Positions 24,825-31,713 of a stretch of DNA of 64,000 bases are shown here, piece by piece; the first letter of the stretch is position 1; the number at the start of each line of letters is the position of its first letter. This stretch comes from Blautia schinkii DSM 10518 (GTDB taxonomy: Bacteria > Bacillota > Clostridia > Lachnospirales > Lachnospiraceae): NCBI GenBank assembly GCA_000702025.1, contig JNKJ01000011.1:62001-126000 (forward strand), written 5' to 3'. The position numbers and the translations under genes were made by a program. The notes beneath the pieces are model-generated. The model was given only the letters and a program-made list of their open reading frames with translations, searched no databases and had not been told where the DNA came from.

Positions 24825-25193
24825 CTACATCTCCATTTCTAAATCACTATTTTCTGTTTCTGAAGCCATCCACTCCGTGTCATCCCAATTATCTTTACGA
24901 AGGGCAAAGTTCTCCACGAGCTGTCTGGCCGTTAGGGGAATATTCGCAGGCTGATTTGTGCGCTCAAACCCATCTTCGCTGATTTCAAACCAGCAATGAT
25001 CGACCTCGGTATCATACTCATTGAATCTCCTTTCCGGCATCCCGACCTGTCTTGGGATAAAATATTCACCCATGTCACAGCAATCAAGAATGCTTTGGAT
25101 TTGCTCCCTGGATAATTCCCCCTGGATAACGCACTCATTATGAACCTTATAGTTATCTGCATCCCGGTATAGATAGCAGATCTTGGTGTTCAT
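24825..25193 (-). CDS. First gene of the ICE accessory operon, uncharacterised
   Basis: Protein of 122 residues, not named with confidence. It has a beta-rich N-terminus (KICYLYRDADNYKVHNECVI) and a conserved-looking CCDMGEYFIPRQVG segment. It ends NSDLEMEM, a shared tail. It is the most upstream ICE gene visible, 161 bases from the truncated flavodoxin gene. The start has GAGGTCATATCC upstream. Confidence 0.55.
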   Translation of the reverse strand: MNTKICYLYRDADNYKVHNECVIQGELSREQIQSILDCCDMGEYFIPRQVGMPERRFNEYDTEVDHCWFEISEDGFERTNQPANIPLTARQLVENFALRKDNWDDTEWMASETENSDLEMEM

Positions 25194-25244
25194 GGATATG
25201 ACCTCATTTCCTTATAGCTTGTAGGATAGGGGATTTTTCCCCAT

Positions 25245-25270
25245 AAAAAAAGCGACCACTTTCATGGTCG
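25245..25270 (-). terminator. Intrinsic terminator at the ICE right end
   Basis: Minus strand: CGACCA, loop TGAAAG, TGGTCG, then CTTTTTTTAT. It would stop host transcription coming from the flavodoxin operon before it enters the ICE genes. Confidence 0.8.
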
Positions 25271-25281
25271 TTCCTACCTTA

Positions 25282-25362
25282 CTCTATACACACTTTTTTC
25301 TTTCTGCTGTGTTTTCTGTACCTATTCGCCCTCCTTCCTCTACGCAATACACCGCTATACAC
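25282..25362. repeat. Three 10-base direct repeats near the ICE end
   Basis: CTCTATACAC at 25282-25291, CGCAATACAC at 25343-25352 and CGCTATACAC at 25353-25362. The last two are in perfect tandem and differ in one base. The first differs from the third at one position. Repeats of this size beside an element end are where tyrosine-integrase arm-binding sites are normally found. No integrase gene is in the window to pair them with. Confidence 0.5.
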
Positions 25363-25846
25363 AGATATAACCCTGCTCCATTTTAGGGAAGCCTAAGAAT
25401 ATCACATCATATTGGCTCATATTCTCCACATGGCCTGAAAGAGCCGGTCTGGCATTCTCTGCCTTTTCATCCGCTGCCCGGTTCAAGCATTCATCATAAT
25501 CACTGGAATAGGGTTCCTCCACCTGAATGGAAAATACATCTCCGCCCACCTCTTTCTGTATCCAGCCTGCAAGCCTTGCGGCATTTCCCGGCGGCAGGAC
25601 GCTGGCAGACGTGGTGGCATCTACATCCACTTCTTCCGGATTCTCCACATGGGTATTATCCGCCCAGGTAAAGTAGGCAATCAAAATATTCTGCCCATTA
25701 CTTTTCATTTGTTCAGCTTCTGTACCTTGAGCCTCTATATCTTGAGTCTCTGTTTCTTCAGGAACGGCATCCTGATTTTGCTGACTACATCCTGAAACTG
25801 TTAAAATCATCAGACTTAATAAGCCTGCCAAAATCTTTTTTCTCAT
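25355..25846 (-). pseudogene. Flavodoxin-domain lipoprotein, 3' half lost to ICE insertion
   Basis: Lipoprotein signal MRKKILAGLLSLMILTVSGC (lipobox VSGC) is followed by a Gln/Glu/Thr linker. Then comes a flavodoxin domain beginning ILIAYFTWADNT with the FMN phosphate region altered by a long TTSASVLPPGNAARL insertion, as in the family. The sequence stops after QYDVIFLGFP, before the expected NWW and the C-terminal half that completes the FMN site. About 10 foreign residues follow. The product is ~163 residues against ~230 expected. It is almost certainly non-functional and marks the insertion site. The start at 25846 has GGAGGATGCGC upstream. Confidence 0.8.
25376..25392. other. Inferred ICE/chromosome junction
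   Basis: On the minus strand the flavodoxin reading frame is family-like up to VIFLGFP (TTCCCTAA, about 25383-25390). It then departs into KMEQGYICV and stops at 25355. Family members continue FPNWW at this point, so the junction lies within a few bases of 25,380-25,385. The exact attachment core cannot be fixed without the left end. Confidence 0.6.
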
Positions 25847-25953
25847 GCGCATCCTCCAACATCCTATTCCATCTTCTTTTCCTAATAACGGATGACTGAT
25901 ACATCAAGTTCATCCGCCTTTTTCTCCAGCGTTCTCATACCTTATTGAATACT

Positions 25954-26493
25954 CTATTTAAAAGATAAGCACTTTCCAATCACCTTGCCGCATGAGAGAT
26001 AAGAATAAGTTGGAAATTCAAACAAAACCGGCGCTATCTTCTCATAATCGGGTTTTCCGTGCTCATTCAATTTGCTCTCTTCCACATACGTTGCATTGAT
26101 TTTCAAAATGAAATTATCGAAGGTATCTGTCTCATAATTATCCGTCACTTCACATTCCAGTACCAGCGGTGACTCATCAATGACGGGAGCGCCATTCTCC
26201 CCTTCATGCCACACAAACACTTCTGACTTGTCTTCCTTCGCCCCGCTTACGCTTCCGACATAGTCCGCTTTTGGAATCATCTTCTCATTCACAAGGGCTA
26301 CCGATACTTTCCCGGTATCTTTAATCCCCTGATTCGTATAATGGTTCTTTGCCAGACTGATCAGGATACGGTCATGCCCGATAATCCCCACATGGGCAGC
26401 TAAAAGCCAGTTGACCCTCTCCTTTGTTTTTGCTCCCACAATTGTTACAGGTGTGGGATAAAGCGCTAATAATGAACCTACATTTTTCTGCAT
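25954..26493 (-). CDS. Flavin reductase-like protein
   Basis: Protein of 179 residues of the flavin reductase/FMN-binding split-barrel family. It begins MQKNVGSLLALYPTPVTIVGAKT and has the typical ILISLAKNHYTNQGIKDTGKVSVALVN and YETDTFDNFILKI elements. It would bind FMN and reduce flavin or an unknown acceptor with NAD(P)H. The ATG at 26493 is preferred to that at 26502, which lies within the AAAGGA ribosome site. It has its own strong promoter and is probably co-transcribed with the flavodoxin gene downstream, which would have supplied an electron carrier. Confidence 0.85.
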   Translation of the reverse strand: MQKNVGSLLALYPTPVTIVGAKTKERVNWLLAAHVGIIGHDRILISLAKNHYTNQGIKDTGKVSVALVNEKMIPKADYVGSVSGAKEDKSEVFVWHEGENGAPVIDESPLVLECEVTDNYETDTFDNFILKINATYVEESKLNEHGKPDYEKIAPVLFEFPTYSYLSCGKVIGKCLSFK

Positions 26494-26525
26494 AATCGTC
26501 ATTCCTTTCTTTAAGTAGAATAGAT

Positions 26526-26554
26526 ATTATATGTTCGTTCATATATACCGTCAA
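26526..26554 (-). promoter_or_regulatory. Sigma-A promoter of the flavin reductase gene
   Basis: Minus strand: TTGACG (26549-26554), 17-base spacer, TATAAT (26526-26531). The spacer and -10 contain TATATG-N6-CATATA, a dyad that could be an operator for a MarR/HxlR-type regulator. Confidence 0.75.
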
Positions 26555-26618
26555 TACAGCTGACTTCCCACGTTCCTTCGTGGTTTCCGCAGGGACTGCT
26601 GCTGTATTTTCCCGGGTT

Positions 26619-27332
26619 TCAATACTCCCCTGCAGCTCCAGGCTTTGGCGCTTTCTTCTGAGCAGCTTTATGAAGTAATTTTACAGCGTAATGGGCGATA
26701 TAAATGAAAAACCCCATCATGCACAGATATTCCCCATAAAAAAGCAGCTTGGATTCACCAAAATCCAGAAACACGAACTGTGTCCGGAGCAGCATATAGT
26801 CCATAAGCCTACGGCGGATGAATGCGCCTGCGCCATAGACTGTAATTCCGGTGGCAAGTAGGAATACTGTTATCTTTCTCTTTTTAGAAAGTGACTGCTT
26901 ACTTTTCACCTTCTTCCCGGCAATCTGAAGAAGCATATTCCAGTGCAGTCCCAGATGCAGTGCCATCAGCACGTACCCCCAGTATACACAGGCCATGTGC
27001 AGGATTCTGGCAAAAGCTGCGCCTCCCCGAATGGAAAGAAATGTAAATACATGACGAGACAGCATGATACCGCTTACCATCATCCCGGCCATCGCTGCGG
27101 TCAGTGCAATATTTGCCAGTAATTGCACCACCCGTCTCGGGGAATATTTTCCTTTGAACAGATTCCTGTACCAATTCCTGTTTAGGATATGATGTGCAAG
27201 AAATAAAACAAACATTGCTGCTCCTGCCCATTCATGAGCAAAATCCCCCCAGAATTGATATCCCATAAGGAATAAAAGAAGTAGTGTCATGAGAATATCT
27301 ATGGATATTTTTACTTTCAGACTTTTCTTCAT
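26619..27332 (-). CDS. DUF4405 membrane protein (cytochrome b561-like)
   Basis: About 237 residues with six or so transmembrane segments and histidines placed in the helices (FLAHHILNRNWYRN, LHMACVYWGYVLMALHLGLHW). This is the pattern of DUF4405 and related haem-b electron-transfer membrane proteins. It probably passes electrons across or within the membrane. Redox neighbours support this, but haem binding is inferred. Start taken at 27332 (MKKSLKV). An in-frame ATG at 27353 overlaps the preceding gene end. The C-terminus is basic. Confidence 0.8.
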   Translation of the reverse strand: MKKSLKVKISIDILMTLLLLFLMGYQFWGDFAHEWAGAAMFVLFLAHHILNRNWYRNLFKGKYSPRRVVQLLANIALTAAMAGMMVSGIMLSRHVFTFLSIRGGAAFARILHMACVYWGYVLMALHLGLHWNMLLQIAGKKVKSKQSLSKKRKITVFLLATGITVYGAGAFIRRRLMDYMLLRTQFVFLDFGESKLLFYGEYLCMMGFFIYIAHYAVKLLHKAAQKKAPKPGAAGEY

Positions 27333-27342
27333 ATGAACTTTC

Positions 27343-27948
27343 TTACCTTTCATCCAGCATCATCTTGATCGTACAAGGATTGCCGCAGGCAACGGCTCTG
27401 TCCGGTACGGACTCCTTTACAACCGCTCCCGCGCCAATGACAGCATAGTTTCCGATAGATACGCCCGGCAGGATGATCGCTCCGCCGCCAATCCATACGT
27501 AGTCTCCGATATGGACCGGCTCTGCCCATGTCTTTACTGCCGTTGTCCCGTCCGGTTCTTCCCAAAAACGGTCGTATCCGTCTTTTGCATGGACGGCTGT
27601 ATAGATTTTTACATCCGGCCCGATTAAAGTGTTTTTTCCAATGGTGATTCCTCCGGTATCCAAAAGTGTGCAGTTCAGATTAATAAAACTATTGTCTCCT
27701 ACGGTGATGTTCTTTCCGTAGTCAATGTAAAATGGCTGGTTTATCCGGGCATTTCTTCCCATGCTGCCAATCATAAGCTTTAGTACCCTGTTTCTTTCGT
27801 CCGTATCCCCGGCTGGAATATTGTTGTATTCCCTCATTAGATTTTTTGCCCTGTTCTGAAGCACCCTGAGTTCGGAATCACGGGAATCATATATCTCACC
27901 GCTTTGTTTCTTTTCCAACTCTGTCAACACATCCAACACCTCTTTCAC
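27343..27948 (-). CDS. Maltose/galactoside-type O-acetyltransferase
   Basis: Protein of 201 residues of the left-handed beta-helix acetyltransferase family. The N-terminal Mac domain is ~10-60, hexapeptide repeats start at ~70, and a catalytic-type His lies in YTAVHAKDGYDR. The C-terminal IGAGAVVKESVPDRAVACGNP is characteristic of LacA/Maa. It would transfer acetyl from acetyl-CoA to a sugar or related hydroxyl. It overlaps or abuts the DUF4405 gene and probably shares its transcript. The physiological acceptor is unknown. Confidence 0.88.
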   Translation of the reverse strand: MKEVLDVLTELEKKQSGEIYDSRDSELRVLQNRAKNLMREYNNIPAGDTDERNRVLKLMIGSMGRNARINQPFYIDYGKNITVGDNSFINLNCTLLDTGGITIGKNTLIGPDVKIYTAVHAKDGYDRFWEEPDGTTAVKTWAEPVHIGDYVWIGGGAIILPGVSIGNYAVIGAGAVVKESVPDRAVACGNPCTIKMMLDER

Positions 27949-28052
27949 TTGTGATGGCTTTATTATAAGGTCTTATCCACAGTTATGTCCAATACTTGAA
28001 AATCATCATTTGCCATACGTTTTACGTATGATAACTCGCCTCCTTTTTCTCC

Positions 28053-28105
28053 ATAAAAAATAAGCGGGAGATATTCCATTTCACCGGATATCTCCTGCTT
28101 TTTTC
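28053..28105 (-). terminator. Bidirectional intrinsic terminator
   Basis: A long stem AGCGGGAGATATTCC / GGATATCTCCTGCTT (two mismatches) has A/T runs on both sides. On the minus strand it ends transcripts from the DUF4143 remnant before the acetyltransferase gene. Confidence 0.8.
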
Positions 28106-28185
28106 CATAATTTGTATCTTTGATATGATTTCGTTCCAGATCATCATATATTTACCAAAGTGAAATATATTGATATTTCGCCGAA

Positions 28186-28818
28186 TCAATTTTTTAAGCA
28201 GCCAATAGGAACTATATATACACCGTCTTGACGACGATATGCGTAATCTCCGATTCCTGTCAAAACCATTAGAAAAGACGGAGCTTTCATCTTATTGGTA
28301 TCAATTTTAGTTTCCATTGATTTCAAGCTTTTTGCACCTTCCTCGATAAGCTTATCGCCTCCGAGTTTGATTTCAACAAGACCGTATTTTCCATTTCGCA
28401 AGTGAATAACTGCATCACATTCCTGTCCGTCTTTGTCCCGGTAGTGGTAAACCTCTCCATTCAAAGCGTCTGCAAAAACACGAAGGTCTCTGATACAGAG
28501 GGTTTCAAACAGAAAACCGAAAGTCTTTAAGTCATTTATCAAGTCATCCGGACCGATACCCAATGCCGCAGCAGCAATAGACGGGTCGATATAATACCGG
28601 GTGTCAGACGAGCGAATCGCCGTTTTCGACCGAAGATTCGGGTTCCAGGCAGGCATATCCTCTACAACAAAGATTTTGCGGAGTGCATCGATATAAGACG
28701 CAACGGTTTCTTCGTTGATAGACGTTTCACCCGTTTGGGATTTTTCCGATGATTGGCGATATATTTTTCCGATGGTTGGCGAATTAGACTCTTCCGTTTT
28801 ACACCGTAGGAGCCTCTG
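28186..28818 (-). pseudogene. DUF4143-type ATPase, C-terminal remnant
   Basis: Open from an in-frame stop at 28819 to 28186. It shows the family C-terminal half: SQTGETSINEETVASYIDAL, RKIFVVEDMPAWNPNLRSKT, YIDPSIAAAALGIGPDDL, then FGFLFETLCIRDLRVF and YGLVEIKLGG (PD-(D/E)XK-like nuclease region). The N-terminal AAA+ ATPase half of about 200 residues is absent, and no start codon with a ribosome site lies at the remnant's 5' end. The first internal Met is at 28656. Likely a decaying gene rather than a functional truncated protein. Confidence 0.8.
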
Positions 28819-28823
28819 TCAGG

Positions 28824-29690
28824 TTAATCGAGCAAAACCAATTCATAGTCCCTGCTGCCCACACCAATTTCCGCAGCCGCCTCCACGGTATGCATGCCAT
28901 TTAAGGATTCAATTCGTTCGATCAGATGTGCTTTCCCCTTATCGGAAGACGCATACACCAGATCCAGGCATGCCTGGTCAAGAGCCACCGGATCAAGCGA
29001 GGATAAAATTCCGATATCGCCCATCTCCGGATCCTCCGCCACAGCACAGCAGTCACAGTCCACAGACAAGTTCACCATCACATTGACAAAGGCAATCTTT
29101 CCTTTGAAAAACCCCATAATGGATTTGCTGGCATCCGCCATGGTCTCCAGGAATGAATCATGATCTGCAGTCCACATTTCTTCTGGTTTCCCTGCCCCGT
29201 GAATATATGCTTTTCCATAAGAGGATGCAATCCCGATGGAGATATTCTTAAGTGCGCCACCAAATCCTCCCATGGGATGCCCTTTAAAATGTGAAAGTAC
29301 CAGCATAGAGTCATAATCCTTTAGGTGTGACCCCACATAATTCTCCTGTATCCGCTTACCGCCCTCCACAGGAAGTTTCAGATCCTCGTCCTCATCCAGA
29401 ATGTCAACTGCGGCTATATCCGTCCAGCCGTGTAGCCGCATGGTCTCCCAGTGTGCCTTAGTGGTGTTGCGCTTTCCGCTATAGGCGGTATTGCACTCCA
29501 CAATCGTTCCTTTTACATAATCAATGACCGGCTTCATAAATGCAGGACGGATGAAATTCTGGTTTCCCACCTCACCGGAATGCACCTTTACCGCAACCTT
29601 CCCGGGCAACTCCATACCTAAAATCTCATACATACGAATCATGTTTTCCGCAGTAATCTGCTTTGAAAAATAAACCTTTGATTTTTCCAT
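28824..29690 (-). CDS. DUF362 domain protein without ferredoxin domain
   Basis: Protein of 288 residues of the DUF362 family. It includes KVAVKVHSGEVGNQNFIRPAFMKPVID, VLSHFKGHPMGGFGGALKNISIG and PVALDQACLDLVY. Many relatives carry two C-terminal 4Fe-4S ferredoxin motifs. Here that domain is absent, although a compact DCDCC motif is present at ~220. Function of the family is unknown, with links to iron-sulfur and electron transfer. The start at 29690 has AAAGGAAAAAAG upstream. A motif GAAGCCCTATTGTCAG upstream recurs before the DUF3737 gene. Confidence 0.8.
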   Translation of the reverse strand: MEKSKVYFSKQITAENMIRMYEILGMELPGKVAVKVHSGEVGNQNFIRPAFMKPVIDYVKGTIVECNTAYSGKRNTTKAHWETMRLHGWTDIAAVDILDEDEDLKLPVEGGKRIQENYVGSHLKDYDSMLVLSHFKGHPMGGFGGALKNISIGIASSYGKAYIHGAGKPEEMWTADHDSFLETMADASKSIMGFFKGKIAFVNVMVNLSVDCDCCAVAEDPEMGDIGILSSLDPVALDQACLDLVYASSDKGKAHLIERIESLNGMHTVEAAAEIGVGSRDYELVLLD

Positions 29691-29870
29691 CTTTTTTCCT
29701 TTCATACTGATCTTTGCTCATCTAACACTGACAATAGGGCTTCTGCACATATAACTTTATCTTGTGACATCCCGCATAGGCACAGAATATATTTTATCAG
29801 ATTTCCCACAACTTTCAGCGCTAAATATTAAGATTGTATATGGCAAATTCTAATGTTTTGCGGTATGTTG

Positions 29871-29999
29871 TTTTCAGAAATTGGAAAATATTTCTCCAAA
29901 ATTCTCCTGGAGCAGCGTATGGACCGGGCTCTGATTCTTTTAAAGGGCACCATTCTTTCCATTAAGGAGATTGCCCTTATGCGCGTATCATCTGGATGA
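29871..29999 (+). pseudogene. AraC-family regulator, C-terminal fragment
   Basis: Plus-strand frame reading FSEIGKYFSKILLEQRMDRA, then LILLKGTILSIKEIALM, is the first part of the AraC DNA-binding domain. It departs after ALM (expected VGY) and stops at 29997. No N-terminal part or start is found upstream. It overlaps the 3' end of the LysR gene on the other strand by ~23 bases. A relic of an earlier regulator next to the DUF362 gene. Confidence 0.6.
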
Positions 30000-30846
30000 A
30001 TAATGAGGCTGCCGGATGGAGCAGGTGGTTTTTCTTCCACAGAAGCACACTTCTGGTGGTGAAATCCGGCAGGACAGGCTTAAAACAGATGTCTGGGCTG
30101 CTGTTTATGGACAACGCACCATCCAGACATACCGCACAACCGATTCCTACCTCCACCAAAAGCGCCACATTAGAAAGCAGGTTGTAGTAAACCGGAACAT
30201 TCAGGGCGCTTTCCTCGCACCCCAGCCAGTTCAGCACTTTATTTCGGGCATTCTCTCTTTTGGGCAGCATCAGCGGGTAATGACGCAAATCTTCCACATA
30301 TATCTCTTCTTTTTCTGCAAGGGGATGATCCCTGCGGATCAATACGCCCCAGGTTTCTTTCTGCGTGAGACGCATGAATTCATATTTGGTCGTGTCCACC
30401 GGTTCCAGAAGCAATCCCAGATCAATAAGCCCCTTTTCGATCCTCTCCTTGATATGGTCAGCCATCCCATTATATAGATCAAACTGCACCTTCGGATACC
30501 GTTCCAGAAACTCCTTCATATACTTCGCCAGCACCCGTCCGCCTACGGCTTCTGTTGCGCCCAGCGATATCACGCCGCTTACCGTATCTGCCTTATCCAG
30601 AAAGGTATGCTCCGCCTTGTCCGCCAGCGCCACGATTTCCTCCGCCTGCTGTCTGAACAGCATTCCGTCTCCCGTTAAGGTAAGGGAACGTTTTCCCCTG
30701 ATCAGAAGAGTCGTCCCAAGCTCCTGCTCCAGCTCTATCAGCTGTCTGCTGAGCGTAGGCTGTGTCACATGCAGGATATCAGCTGCCCTTGTAATATTGC
30801 CTTCCTGGACCGCAGTCAAAAAATACCGTAATACGCGCAGCTCCAT
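29977..30846 (-). CDS. LysR-family transcription regulator
   Basis: Protein of 289 residues: N-terminal winged HTH (MELRVLRYFLTAVQEGNITR, AADILHVTQPTLSRQLIELE) and a periplasmic-binding-like effector domain from ~90. It lies 2 bases after the carboxymuconolactone decarboxylase-cupin gene on the same strand, so it is likely co-transcribed with it and with the aldo/keto reductase upstream. It probably regulates that redox cluster in response to a small molecule. The start has GAGGTATAACT upstream. Confidence 0.9.
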   Translation of the reverse strand: MELRVLRYFLTAVQEGNITRAADILHVTQPTLSRQLIELEQELGTTLLIRGKRSLTLTGDGMLFRQQAEEIVALADKAEHTFLDKADTVSGVISLGATEAVGGRVLAKYMKEFLERYPKVQFDLYNGMADHIKERIEKGLIDLGLLLEPVDTTKYEFMRLTQKETWGVLIRRDHPLAEKEEIYVEDLRHYPLMLPKRENARNKVLNWLGCEESALNVPVYYNLLSNVALLVEVGIGCAVCLDGALSINSSPDICFKPVLPDFTTRSVLLWKKNHLLHPAASLFIQMIRA

Positions 30847-30848
30847 AG

Positions 30849-31652
30849 TTATACCTCAAAATCTTCCCCTGATACCGGCTCACACCATTCATTAGAGCAT
30901 TCCTCGCCGGGAACCTCCACCGCAAGATGTGAGAACCAGCTGTCAGGGGCGGCGCCATGCCAATGCTTCACTCCTACCGGAATATTTACCACATCCCCCG
31001 GATGAAGCTCCTGCGCAGCTTTGCCCCACTCCTGGTAATATCCGCGACCGCCCACGCAGACTAATATCTGACCACCGCCGCTCTTCGCATGATGGATATG
31101 CCAGTTATTCCTGCATCCCGGCTCAAACGTCACATTGTAAATGCCAACCTGAGAAGCAGGCAATGGTGCAAGATAGCTCTGCCCGGTAAAATACTGCGCA
31201 AATCCATCATTGGGCTGGCCGATAGGAAATAACAGTTCCTTTTGGTAATCCGACTTGGCATCCTCGGTACGGATGCCTTCTTCTGTGCTGGCATTTTCCT
31301 CTGTGCCGCTGCTTTCTTCTATGCTGGTGCTTTCCTCTCCCCAGACCTCTTTCGCCATGCGGAATGCCGCCCACGCTTTAGGCCATCCTGCATAAAAAGC
31401 AAGATGCGTCAGCACCTCCGCAATTTCCGTTTTGGTGATCCCGTTCTTTTTTGCGGTTGTCAGATGATACTGGAACGAAGAATCCACAAGCCCCATGCTC
31501 ATCAGTGCCGTTACGGTGATCAGACTCCGGTCACGCAGGGAAAGCTGATCCTCACGGCTCCATACCTCTCCAAACAAAACGTCGTCATTAAGCTCTGCAA
31601 ATTTAGGGGCAAACTCACCCAGGGCATCTCTGCCCGCTGTTTGCTTTACCAT
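30849..31652 (-). CDS. Carboxymuconolactone decarboxylase-cupin fusion
   Basis: Residues ~10-105 form a carboxymuconolactone decarboxylase/AhpD-like helical domain (LSLRDRSLITVTALMSMGLV, LTTAKKNGITKTEIAEVLTH, FYAGWPKAWAA). The expected redox Cys pair of AhpD is absent, so peroxidase activity is unlikely. A low-complexity linker (Ser/Thr/Glu, ~107-135) leads to a C-terminal cupin (~150-255) with metal-binding HIHHAKSGGGQ and HW-HG residues. The family is common in gut anaerobes beside aldo/keto reductases and flavodoxins. It probably acts on a quinone- or lactone-like compound. Substrate unknown. Confidence 0.87.
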   Translation of the reverse strand: MVKQTAGRDALGEFAPKFAELNDDVLFGEVWSREDQLSLRDRSLITVTALMSMGLVDSSFQYHLTTAKKNGITKTEIAEVLTHLAFYAGWPKAWAAFRMAKEVWGEESTSIEESSGTEENASTEEGIRTEDAKSDYQKELLFPIGQPNDGFAQYFTGQSYLAPLPASQVGIYNVTFEPGCRNNWHIHHAKSGGGQILVCVGGRGYYQEWGKAAQELHPGDVVNIPVGVKHWHGAAPDSWFSHLAVEVPGEECSNEWCEPVSGEDFEV

Positions 31653-31713
31653 ATTTTTACCTCCATATTTATTTTCTTCCCGGAAACAATGTTCCTCTGT
31701 TATGCCCTCTGTC

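Larger units (their letters stand above)
1..25385 (-). mobile_element. Integrative conjugative element (Tn916/Tn1549-like), right-hand part
   Basis: About 35 co-directional minus-strand genes carry a Gram-positive conjugation module (VirB2/CagC-like, VirB6/TrbL-like, PrgI, VirB4, CHAP hydrolase) plus typical ICE accessory families (DUF6103, DUF5348, DUF4406, DUF3849, DUF3789, DUF4314, SpoVG, AbrB, orphan methylases). The right boundary is inferred at about 25,380 because a flavodoxin gene loses its C-terminal half exactly there and element-like repeats follow. Relaxase, coupling ATPase and integrase are not in the window, so the element continues to the left. Assignment to a named ICE is not attempted. 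Confidence 0.88.
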
